The position numbers and the translations under genes are program-made. From assembly GCA_024644425.1 (NCBI GenBank), contig JAHELA010000046.1, positions 1 to 10,649 of the forward strand: DNA of 10,649 bases, in the 5' to 3' direction. How positions within the stretch are numbered: position 1 is the stretch's first letter; every line of letters begins with the position of its first letter. Shown one piece after another: positions 1-4,860 of this stretch. This DNA is from Nitrosomonadaceae bacterium (lineage in GTDB: Bacteria; Pseudomonadota; Gammaproteobacteria; Burkholderiales; Nitrosomonadaceae). The notes under the pieces were generated by a model, which did no database searches, was not told the DNA's origin, and worked only from the letters and a program-made list of their open reading frames with translations.

Positions 1-22
1 TGATATTTGGGGAGAAAAAGTG

Positions 23-85
23 ATGGGTTTTCTTCGCGATATAATTACTATAGGTATTACCCCTGATTTGGTAACATCCGAATAA
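23..85 (+). CDS. possible 20-aa peptide with strong ribosome binding site
   Basis: An ATG at 23 is preceded by GGGGAG (9-14) at good spacing. It opens a 20-codon frame (MGFLRDIITIGITPDLVTSE) ending in TAA at 83-85. The Shine-Dalgarno is among the better ones in the window, which is the main reason to list it. The peptide is hydrophobic in the middle and matches nothing I recognise. It could be a small protein, a leader peptide, the 5' remnant of a decayed gene, or chance. No terminator or attenuator-like structure follows directly. Low confidence. Confidence 0.2.
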   Translation: MGFLRDIITIGITPDLVTSE

Positions 86-218
86 TAAAATTAGATATAA
101 ACTACACTACTGAGAATCCTAATCATAATATATTTATTAGCATACTGAAGATATAAAGAGACTTGTGGTAAAACTTGTAAACCGTAATAAGATTCTCGCT
201 GTCATTTTAAAGAAGGTC

Positions 219-250
219 GAATGTCTGTTTTGTATCAAATGCGGACACTC
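219..250 (+). repeat. dispersed hairpin repeat, copy 1
   Basis: The element starts GAATGTCTGTTTTGT and ends GCGGACACT. GTCTG (223-227) can pair with CGGAC (242-246) with one G-T pair, and an inner TTG (230-232) with CAA (236-238), giving a small nested hairpin. A second copy lies at 1220-1250 with the same layout (GTCTGTTTTGT, then TGGACATT). Hairpins of this GTCYG/CGGAC style occur in proteobacterial spacers, but I cannot assign this one to a named family. Confidence 0.5.
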
Positions 251-330
251 AATCTAAATTCAATGGAGAATTAATTTTTTCTCATTGCCTCCAATATAAC
301 TTTATCATTGGTCACTGTGGCTGGATATAC

Positions 331-353
331 AAAGACAGATAACCACCATAAAG
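331..353 (+). repeat. 23-nt dispersed repeat, copy 1
   Basis: This copy contains AGACAGATAACCACC followed by ATAAAG, and matches 21 of 23 bases of the copy at 1039-1061. Both copies also have CATTGGT a short way upstream (306-312 and 1023-1029). The shared ATAACCAC core also forms one arm of the palindrome at 441-462. The function is unknown: it may be a protein-binding half-site or a piece of a larger decayed element. Confidence 0.55.
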
Positions 354-440
354 GGCAACACCATACAACATGCAAATCTATTATAAAAAACACTTGCTTT
401 TTATTCTCTACTTACTATAATTGGTATTACTAAGTATATA

Positions 441-462
441 TAACCACTATATATAGTGGTTA
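441..462. promoter_or_regulatory. 22-bp perfect palindrome, candidate operator
   Basis: TAACCACTATA (441-451) is followed immediately by its exact reverse complement (452-462), with no spacer or mismatch. It lies 79 bp upstream of the 542 ORF, in the right place for an operator controlling the small gene pair 542-990. The arm TAACCAC/GTGGTTA recurs as a half-site in the 23-nt repeats. With no loop it cannot make a good RNA hairpin, so a dimeric DNA-binding protein is the more natural reading. The binding protein is unknown. Confidence 0.4.
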
Positions 463-541
463 GTGTCTGTGTGTAATATATGGTTGAACTAATAAAAAAT
501 CATAGTTTTTCACATTAAATCTTTTAAAAAGTGGCCAAATT

Positions 542-694
542 ATGAAGTTTGTTGCAGGCAATATAGGTTGTTCTAAATTTGTATCTAGTCAAGATCATTC
601 TTCAGGCTTCTTTGCCCACAGCTACCCTTATTTCCGGTACAAAATTATTTTTGATTTCTCGCATGAAAGTGTAATTAAAAAGGGGTTGCTATGA
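542..694 (+). CDS. small 50-aa ORF overlapping the next gene by ATGA
   Basis: The frame opens MKFVAGNIGCSKFVSSQ and ends ESVIKKGLL. Its TGA (692-694) overlaps the ATG (691) of the downstream gene in the classic ATGA arrangement of translationally coupled genes. The ribosome site for the downstream gene (AGGGG, 681-685) lies inside this frame. The middle is rich in aromatics (Phe, Tyr, His) with no clear membrane span, signal peptide or known motif. The Shine-Dalgarno for this ORF is weak (AAGTGG, about 8 bp before the ATG), which is the main argument against it. I do not recognise a family. It may be a real co-translated small protein or a chance frame. Confidence 0.4.
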   Translation: MKFVAGNIGCSKFVSSQDHSSGFFAHSYPYFRYKIIFDFSHESVIKKGLL

Positions 695-990
695 AAGATA
701 TCACAAAGCTATTAATGCGTGTTATTGCTTATGAAAATAAATATATTGATTCAATGCGTCATTCACTTAAAGAGGATGAACTTACGATTCTTCGACTACA
801 AAACAAATCAAGAGGTATAGAAAAGGAAATTGAAGAGCGTAAACAGATAATTGAAGAGTATAGGATTTATTTAAGGAGTTTATCAGAAGTAGATTATTCA
901 AGTATAAAGTTAATGCCTTTGACAAAACGCCAGGCTGATATGGAATCATCAACCGCGCAGATAAAGTTTATATCAAATTCAGAAAGATAA
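691..990 (+). CDS. small coiled-coil protein of unknown function
   Basis: This is a 99-aa soluble protein preceded by a good Shine-Dalgarno, AAAAAGGGG, 5 nt before the ATG. Residues 25-65 or so are dense in Glu, Lys, Arg and regularly spaced Leu/Ile (KEDELTILRL, IEKEIEERKQIIEEYR), as expected of a long helix or coiled coil. The last 30 residues look disordered. There is no signal peptide, membrane span, cysteine or catalytic motif. Residue pattern and length could suit an oligomerising or adaptor protein, but this is inference. It starts within the stop codon of a 50-aa ORF, suggesting coupled translation, with a palindromic candidate operator further upstream. Downstream are repeats and a gene on the opposite strand, so the unit probably ends here. 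I do not recognise a family. Confidence 0.7.
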   Translation: MKDITKLLMRVIAYENKYIDSMRHSLKEDELTILRLQNKSRGIEKEIEERKQIIEEYRIYLRSLSEVDYSSIKLMPLTKRQADMESSTAQIKFISNSER

Positions 991-1038
991 ACAAGACTCT
1001 GAAGCATGACTCTGTTATGGGACATTGGTGGAGCACTT

Positions 1039-1061
1039 AGAGACAGATAACCACAATAAAG
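1039..1061 (+). repeat. 23-nt dispersed repeat, copy 2
   Basis: This copy reads AGACAGATAACCACA then ATAAAG, differing from the copy at 331-353 at two positions only. It sits 34 bp before the tRNA-like repeat. A weaker look-alike (AGATAGATAAACCA) follows the tRNA-like repeat at 2904-2917, which hints that the two repeats may belong to one composite element. Confidence 0.55.
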
Positions 1062-1095
1062 TACACATGCCACAATTAAATGAGAAGGTTTAGTC

Positions 1096-1196
1096 GTTGA
1101 TTGTATTGTTCTAATTTGTTGTAACGTGTTGTAGGTTATTGATTACAAGGGGGGCTATAATCCTTTGGTCGTTAGTTGAGTCCATATTAACCCACC
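1096..1196 (+). repeat. tRNA-like dispersed repeat, copy A
   Basis: This copy aligns by eye over its whole length with 2797-2904, with one 7-nt gap and several single differences. The best-matched blocks are TTGATTG, GTTGTAG, GATTACAA and TATAATCC. From about 1147 it resembles the 3' half of a bacterial tRNA-Ile/Met. The loop is GCTATAA between GGGGG and TCCTT, which can pair with wobbles. It is followed by TGGTC, a T-arm-like GTTAGTTGAGTCC (one base short) and CCCACC at the end. The 5' half does not form a recognisable acceptor or D arm, so this is not a functional tRNA gene. Confidence 0.5.
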
Positions 1197-1219
1197 GAAA
1201 TAAAACAAGGTTTAATTTT

Positions 1220-1250
1220 GAACGTCTGTTTTGTTCTAAAAGTGGACATT
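1220..1250 (+). repeat. dispersed hairpin repeat, copy 2
   Basis: This copy reads GAACGTCTGTTTTGTTCTAA then AAGTGGACATT. GTCTG and TGGAC pair with two G-T pairs, and AA(C)GTC...GGAC(A)TT extends the outer stem. It matches the copy at 219-250 in length and layout. It lies 23 bp downstream of the tRNA-like repeat copy A. Confidence 0.5.
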
Positions 1251-1328
1251 TGCATAAGCAGTTGTTACTGCCTGCAATTAAATTCCTGGCGTCAGAGTGA
1301 CCTATTGATGTAGACCATTAAATTCAGG

Positions 1329-1712
1329 CTAGGCATATACTTGGCGCTGATATTTCTCTAATAACCTACCGGTAACATAGAGGGCTATTCCAAAGATGAG
1401 CTGTATATAGTTTATAAAGTTTAGTTGGATGACCGTTTCCCACTGCTCTTCTATCTTCAAATCTATCCCTATAAATCCGATTCCACTGAGCAACAAGTAG
1501 ATCAGCCCGAAAAATTGCAAGCAAGAAACCAATGCATTACCGCCTAACAAAGCAATAGCCACAAAGATGATAGCCGTTATTATATGGATCAAACTGTAAA
1601 CGATGCGGCTTATAGAGTGTATTTCCTGTTCATACAGATAATTCCCGATACATCCGAAAATGAGAACTCCTGTAATAATTGCAGAAAATATACACGCTAC
1701 TGTCACCTTCAT
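1329..1712 (-). CDS. four-helix inner-membrane protein, DUF4383-like
   Basis: This 127-aa protein is predicted to span the inner membrane four times, at roughly residues 5-26, 38-57, 61-83 and 99-118, with a charged KYQRQ tail. The layout has a His at the start of the second helix (LIHIITAI). GLIYLLLSGIGF lies in the third helix, and NFINYIQLIFGIALYVTG leads into the fourth. This recalls the DUF4383 family, whose helices carry similar Gly/Leu-rich patterns and an N-W-L-H-L-like segment, but here the usual Trp and His are replaced, so the assignment is tentative. The function of that family is unknown. The ribosome site is poor: a GAGG lies about 14 nt before the ATG. The gene stands alone, converging on the coiled-coil gene, with a long spacer behind it. 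Confidence 0.7.
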   Translation of the reverse strand: MKVTVACIFSAIITGVLIFGCIGNYLYEQEIHSISRIVYSLIHIITAIIFVAIALLGGNALVSCLQFFGLIYLLLSGIGFIGIDLKIEEQWETVIQLNFINYIQLIFGIALYVTGRLLEKYQRQVYA

Positions 1713-1889
1713 ATTATTTATATTGGCCTCTAGCTTGAGAATATCAGGAGATTCTGTTACTCGTGAAATGAAAATAACTATTCAGAAAACTTAGGTAACG
1801 ATATATTTCTGACAAATTTTAGGGCTGAATTTTAATTGTTTAATCAAATTCCTTTCTAATATAGGTTTGGAAACAGAAAAGTTAAGCCC

Positions 1890-2030
1890 ATGCGTACACC
1901 CAAATCCTCTGGCTCAGAATCAGGTGAGGTTGTTCAATTAATTGTATTGTTCTCCATAAATTGCTATTACCGAACGGCCTCACCTATATTTGATACTCAT
2001 CCAGGGGCAGATTTTGAAGAAGTTAAATGA
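1890..2030 (+). CDS. possible 46-aa ORF containing a long stem-loop
   Basis: The frame opens MRTPKSSGSESGEVVQLIV and ends THPGADFEEVK before TGA 2028-2030. The first part is Ser/Gly-rich, the middle hydrophobic (VVQLIVLFSI) and the end acidic. The Shine-Dalgarno is poor: GAAAAG about 10 nt upstream. A 14-bp inverted repeat (1922-1935 with 1972-1985) lies wholly inside. Composition looks more protein-like than random, especially the last 20 codons, so it may be a small gene or the 3' remnant of a larger one. I do not recognise it, and confidence is low. Confidence 0.25.
   Translation: MRTPKSSGSESGEVVQLIVLFSINCYYRTASPIFDTHPGADFEEVK
1922..1985 (+). other. 14-bp stem with 36-nt loop
   Basis: AGGTGAGGTTGTTC (1922-1935) can pair with GAACGGCCTCACCT (1972-1985) over all 14 positions in RNA: 12 Watson-Crick pairs and two adjacent U-G pairs. 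In DNA the two arms differ at those two sites, a pattern expected if RNA pairing is what is kept. The loop is AT-rich and no T run follows, so it is not a typical terminator. It could be a structured RNA, a processing site, or an accident within the short ORF. Confidence 0.4.
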
Positions 2031-2234
2031 ACTAGTGAAATGCCGTAGAATCTAATTTATAGTATATGTCTTAAGGGACTTCTATGGACAAAAATCATTA
2101 CATCACTGTAGTTTCATCTAAACAGTAGTTTTAAAATATGCTGAGATAAGGAATTGCGATTGTAGGAATCCTGGGAGTGCATTCAGAACTTAAGTACTAA
2201 GCTATGTGGTCTACTACTCAATCCAAAAGAGATA

Positions 2235-2783
2235 ATGATGGAAAACGAAATTTTTAAATTACGGAAAGAGCATGTAAATTTCAAAAAACTACTCGATTTG
2301 CTTGATACACAGCTAGATCTCTTGCACAGAGGTAAGGCTCCAGACTATCAACTTATGACGGACATCCTATATTACATGACTCAGTATTCTGATCTTATTC
2401 ATCACCCAAGAGAGGAAGCTATTTTTACACTTCTTGCAGCAAGAGATTCCAGTGTTCTAGAAAATGTTGCAGAACTTACAAAGCAACATCATACGTTGGG
2501 GGAATCTGGAGCTCGTTTTTATGAAAAACTTGAGAATATTATCAACAGCGAGAGTGAAATTAAGAAGTTACAGGAAGTTGAGACACCTGGGCGTCTTTAC
2601 AGTTTTATTCTCCGTTCTCATATGGATAAAGAAGAACAAGGTGTTTTCGTATTGGCTGAAAAGTTATTGAATGAAGATGACTGGAAGAAAATTAAAACTG
2701 AGACGCAGTCTAAGCCAGATCCTATATTTGGTGAAGCTATTGAGGACCGTTTTCATCTAGTATGCAAACGACTTGAACAATAA
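2235..2783 (+). CDS. hemerythrin/HHE domain protein
   Basis: This 182-aa cytoplasmic protein has the four-helix-bundle hemerythrin (HHE cation-binding) signature. The candidate ligands of a non-haem di-iron site are all present: His13 in helix one; His56-His57-Pro-Arg-Glu-Glu61 (HxxxE); His85/His86; and His129-Met-Asp-Lys-Glu133 (second HxxxE). Proteins of this family bind oxygen or sense or respond to oxygen, nitric oxide or iron. The exact role here cannot be read from sequence. There is no fused signalling domain, so it is a stand-alone type. Length is usual for the single-domain bacterial group. Two ATGs are adjacent (2235 and 2238); AAGAGA upstream is better spaced for the second. It converges on the aldo/keto reductase gene, with a tRNA-like repeat between, and has no operon partner. 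Confidence 0.88.
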   Translation: MMENEIFKLRKEHVNFKKLLDLLDTQLDLLHRGKAPDYQLMTDILYYMTQYSDLIHHPREEAIFTLLAARDSSVLENVAELTKQHHTLGESGARFYEKLENIINSESEIKKLQEVETPGRLYSFILRSHMDKEEQGVFVLAEKLLNEDDWKKIKTETQSKPDPIFGEAIEDRFHLVCKRLEQ

Positions 2784-2785
2784 CC

Positions 2786-2813
2786 AGAGTAGAATAATTG
2801 ATTGAATTACTCT
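2786..2813. terminator. weak AT-rich hairpin after the hemerythrin gene
   Basis: AGAGTA (2786-2791) and TACTCT (2808-2813) are exact inverted repeats separated by 16 nt, starting 3 nt after the stop codon. The stem is short and no T run follows, so terminator activity is only a guess from position. It overlaps the start of the tRNA-like repeat copy B. Confidence 0.2.
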
Positions 2814-2904
2814 AGTTTATCGTCACATGCGACATGTTGTAGTTTATAGATTACAAAGAACTTATAATCCTCTGTTTGTTGGTTTGAATCCAGTCAAGCT
2901 ACCA
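2797..2904 (+). repeat. tRNA-like dispersed repeat, copy B (best preserved)
   Basis: This copy has the clearest tRNA-like 3' half. There is an anticodon-type loop CTTATAA flanked by poorly pairing AAGAA and TCCTC. It is followed by TGTTT and a good T arm, GTTGG-TTTGAAT-CCAGT. The end is AAGCTACCA, reaching 2904. The T-arm stem pairs at all five positions with two G-T pairs. The 5' part contains GTCACATGCGAC, an imperfect palindrome absent from copy A. No acceptor-stem 5' strand matches AAGCT, so a working tRNA is unlikely. It fills the space between two convergent gene ends. Confidence 0.55.
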
Positions 2905-2933
2905 GATAGATAAACCATTTTTTCTGAAAATAA

Positions 2934-3887
2934 TTACTCGTCCCACAAAGTTGCTGCAGTATATCCTAGCTCTGGCGCGTCCCAGAATTTACCAGTTAAG
3001 AGACGTCCTTTTGCCTCAAGTCTAGCAATTTTCTCCATGTCTTCATCCGACAAGGGAATGGTGGCGGAATCAAAGTTTTGTTTCAATCGAGTAGGATTTA
3101 CTGATTTTGGTATTACTGCAGTACCCCTTTGAATTGCCCATCGGATAAGTACCTGGGCAGTCGATAAGTCATTGGTGTTCGCAATTTCTACTATAGTAGG
3201 ATTCTCTAATAAACTGGGCTCACTAGGGTCTTTAAATTGTGAAGGTCGATCAGTAGATCCTAAAGGCGAATAGGCGGTAATGACAATATTTTCTTTATTG
3301 CAAAATTTCAGCATAGCTGGTTGCTGATGAAATGGGTGCAATTCTATTTGATTTACTTCTGGTTTTATCTCGCAATTACCTAGAAGTTCTGTAATTTTTT
3401 TGATGCTAAAATTTGAAACACCTATATGTTTGCTTAATCCTTCTTTTGTGCATGCTTCCATCGCTTTCCAAGTAGCAGATGTTGGCACATCATCGAGGGA
3501 TAAGAAGTCATTAGCTGATGAAGGAAATTGTACCCCTGGTTTTAGAGCAACCGGCCAGTGAATTAAATACAAATCAAGGTAATCTAGCTTAAGATCATTG
3601 AGAGTTTTTTCTAAAGCTGGTCTAACGTCTTTTTTTAGGTGAGCATTGTTCCATAATTTTGAGGTCACCCACAAATCTTCTCTTATTACATCTCCAGAAT
3701 CAAAAGCATCGATAAGTGCTTTGCCTATTTCAGGTTCATTTCCATAAAAAGCAGCACAATCAAAATGTCTGTATCCAATTTTTATAGCGTCACGAATTGC
3801 ATCATAAACTTCTTTAGGGGTAGATTTCCAAGTACCAAGCCCTAAAGCAGGCATTTCATCATCATTTCTAAGTATAAATTTATCCAT
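2934..3887 (-). CDS. aldo/keto reductase, NADPH-dependent type
   Basis: This 317-aa cytosolic (alpha/beta)8-barrel oxidoreductase would reduce aldehydes or ketones with NADPH. The complete catalytic tetrad lies at the positions used in aldose/aldehyde reductases: Asp43 and Tyr48 in GYRHFDCAAFYGN, Lys77 in WVTSKLWN, and His110 in LYLIHWP. The barrel start motif is ALGLGTW. The cofactor end is seen in IPKSVNPTRLKQN (259-271), where Lys261, Ser262 and Arg267 are the residues that usually hold the 2'-phosphate of NADPH. GVSNFS (156-161) and SPLG are also typical. Length is normal. The C-terminal tail, which sets substrate choice, ends GYTAATLWDE, so the substrate cannot be named. No Shine-Dalgarno is visible before the ATG. 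The gene stands alone and converges on the hemerythrin gene. Confidence 0.95.
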   Translation of the reverse strand: MDKFILRNDDEMPALGLGTWKSTPKEVYDAIRDAIKIGYRHFDCAAFYGNEPEIGKALIDAFDSGDVIREDLWVTSKLWNNAHLKKDVRPALEKTLNDLKLDYLDLYLIHWPVALKPGVQFPSSANDFLSLDDVPTSATWKAMEACTKEGLSKHIGVSNFSIKKITELLGNCEIKPEVNQIELHPFHQQPAMLKFCNKENIVITAYSPLGSTDRPSQFKDPSEPSLLENPTIVEIANTNDLSTAQVLIRWAIQRGTAVIPKSVNPTRLKQNFDSATIPLSDEDMEKIARLEAKGRLLTGKFWDAPELGYTAATLWDE

Positions 3888-4318
3888 TATTATTAAATAT
3901 TGTCATTTGTAAAATTCTAGTTACTGAGTTGATAGAGGATAATGTATCGGTTGCTGATTTATACAGAAAATAATAAAGGAAAGTTGACACTATAAAACGG
4001 TTGCTTATTGCTGCATTATTATCTAATAACGTAACATACGGTCAACCGAACCCTGATAACAACACAAGTATCTATAATGTTTCTAAATAGCACATACGAA
4101 AAAATAGATATAACAAAAAATTTTACACAAGGCATACAGCAACGTCAAAATCATCAACAGCAACTGATAGAGTAAATGAAATAATATGAACAGTGATGTA
4201 GCCACAAAAACAAAAGGCGCAAGAACTACAAAGACAGCTTTAATATTTTATGAAATAGATTCAAAGAGTTATCTTATAAGGTGATTATGTATCTTTCGCT
4301 TGTAAAGAAGGGGATAAA
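3888..4318. other. 431-bp spacer with decayed-looking frames
   Basis: No intact gene is present. The stretch holds the broken secreted-peptide frame from 3992 (listed) and a 32-codon frame 4186-4284 (opening MNSDVATKTKGARTTKTALI) that lacks a Shine-Dalgarno. It also holds an inverted repeat CGGTTG (3998-4003) with CAACCG (4043-4048). A TTGACA at 3984-3989 has no good -10 partner; TATTGC at spacing 16 is the nearest. Confidence 0.5.
3992..4257 (+). pseudogene. possible decayed small secreted protein lacking a start codon
   Basis: From ATA 3992 the frame reads KRLLIAALLSNNVTYGQPN, a near-perfect signal peptide with a cleavage site at or near YG|Q, and stops at TAG 4088-4090. AAAGGA (3975-3980) sits where a Shine-Dalgarno would be, but no ATG, GTG or TTG exists in frame after the upstream TAA. 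If the frame is read on past internal stops (TAG 4088, TGA 4186, TAG 4198, TAA 4240) it stays protein-like, for example TATSKSSTATDRVNEII and PQKQKAQELQRQL. The next gene (4319) is in the same frame and also begins with a signal peptide ending in G|Q. This suggests a dead relative or neighbour of that gene. A working gene using ATA as start, ending at 4090, is the alternative; chance is possible. Confidence 0.3.
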
Positions 4319-4558
4319 ATGAAAAACTTACATATTTTTGCTTTGATGCTAATTTCGTTTAACATATTGGGGCAAACAGAACAACTCGCATTTCTAGGTG
4401 GAGCTATCAGTATGAATAACTCAAAGCCTGGGCTTATAGTCGACGGAGACAAGGCCTATCATACTCATCCGGGAACTAAAACTAGAGATTACAGTAAGCC
4501 TGTATATATTAGGGATAGTAGTGGGAGCGGTCTTCTTAAGCCTATATCTAATAACTAA
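4319..4558 (+). CDS. small secreted protein, unknown function
   Basis: This 79-aa protein has an N-terminal signal peptide (MKNLHIFALMLISFNILG, likely cut before Gln19), leaving a mature chain of about 60 residues rich in Gly, Ser and Lys. A strong Shine-Dalgarno, AGAAGGGG, ends 5 nt before the ATG. The mature part includes AYHTHPG and YSKPVYIRD; there are no cysteines and no repeat. It resembles small periplasmic or surface peptides, but I do not recognise a family. The preceding spacer holds a decayed frame with a similar signal peptide. It converges on the 77-aa/lipoprotein pair. An AT-rich inverted repeat at 4554-4560/4569-4575 straddles its stop and could be a weak end signal. Confidence 0.6.
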   Translation: MKNLHIFALMLISFNILGQTEQLAFLGGAISMNNSKPGLIVDGDKAYHTHPGTKTRDYSKPVYIRDSSGSGLLKPISNN

Positions 4559-4575
4559 TAGTTTTAATTATTAGT
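4554..4575 (+). terminator. weak AT-rich stem-loop at the end of the secreted-peptide gene
   Basis: ACTAATA (4554-4560) and TATTAGT (4569-4575) are exact inverted repeats with an 8-nt loop containing TTTT. The left arm overlaps the stop codon. With six A-T pairs of seven and no T run after it, it would be a poor intrinsic terminator; it is listed only because of its position between convergent genes. Confidence 0.2.
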
Positions 4576-4626
4576 AGCTAGGATATTTATCCAACAATAA
4601 GAGTAATAAATAATGGGTTGATACCA

Positions 4627-4860
4627 TCAGGCCGCCTTGCTTTCATAGTAAGTAAGGTTCTGATCAATAAACAAAGCTACCAACAAAAAATCCTTTTTGT
4701 TCCACCGTTTGTTTCTACTAGGTTCCTGATTAATACCCGCTACCTTTTTCTGCGCCTTTATCATTTCCTTTAAAGTGCCTCCCACAGGAGTAGCACCGGT
4801 ATTGATGGCGCCTCTATTAACTTTGTTTGATGAAGTAAGATTAGTTATTTTTTTGTACAC
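4627..4860 (-). CDS. 77-aa hypothetical ORF with GTG start
   Basis: The frame starts with GTG inside the last codons of the upstream lipoprotein gene (16-nt overlap). It encodes a basic, soluble peptide with a Thr/Gly-rich front (TGATPVGGTLKEM) and a C-terminal segment RNKRWNKKDFLLVALFI followed by DQNLTYYESKAA. The AAAAGG before the GTG directly abuts it, too close for good initiation, so a later start such as the internal Met33 (preceded by GGGAGG) is possible. The C-terminal half reads like a real protein, perhaps the tail of a larger decayed gene, but I cannot name a family. Same strand and overlap suggest coupling with the lipoprotein gene if both are real. Confidence 0.35.
   Translation of the reverse strand: MYKKITNLTSSNKVNRGAINTGATPVGGTLKEMIKAQKKVAGINQEPSRNKRWNKKDFLLVALFIDQNLTYYESKAA

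Larger units (their letters stand above)
86..541. other. 456-bp spacer with repeats and a palindrome
   Basis: I see no convincing gene here. The stretch holds one copy of a hairpin repeat (219-250), one copy of a 23-nt dispersed repeat (331-353) and a 22-bp perfect palindrome (441-462), each listed separately. It is strongly AT-rich downstream of about 370. No sigma70 promoter with good boxes at good spacing was found for the gene pair that follows. Confidence 0.6.
991..1328. other. 338-bp convergent spacer filled with repeats
   Basis: This spacer lies between the ends of two converging genes. From left to right it holds a direct repeat GACTCTG (twice, within about 1003-1020), the 23-nt repeat (1039-1061), the tRNA-like repeat (1096-1196) and the hairpin repeat (1220-1250). 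No GC-rich stem followed by a T run is visible as a conventional terminator. Confidence 0.6.
1713..2234. other. 522-bp divergent spacer with stem-loop and short frames
   Basis: The spacer lies between the starts of the membrane-protein gene (minus) and the hemerythrin gene (plus). It holds a 46-codon ORF (1890-2030) containing a 14-bp stem, both listed separately. A 14-codon frame from ATG 2084 (MDKNHYITVVSSKQ) follows AAGGGA and may be a leader or chance. No convincing sigma70 promoter was found for either flanking gene. Confidence 0.5.

Noticed and set aside
2464..2670. 68-codon plus-strand frame
   Set aside because: It lies wholly inside the hemerythrin gene in another frame; the hemerythrin ligand pattern shows which frame is real.
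1096..2904. tRNA-like repeats as functional tRNA genes
   Set aside because: Acceptor and D arms cannot be formed, the T arm of copy A lacks a base and anticodon stems pair badly.
219..2904. Integron cassette array with attC sites between small genes
   Set aside because: The RYYYAAC and GTTRRRY ends with matching inner arms were not found at the repeats, gene directions alternate, and no integrase is present.
4186..4284. 32-codon frame opening MNSDVATKTKGARTTKTALI
   Set aside because: No Shine-Dalgarno and no recognisable motif; kept only as a remark under the spacer.
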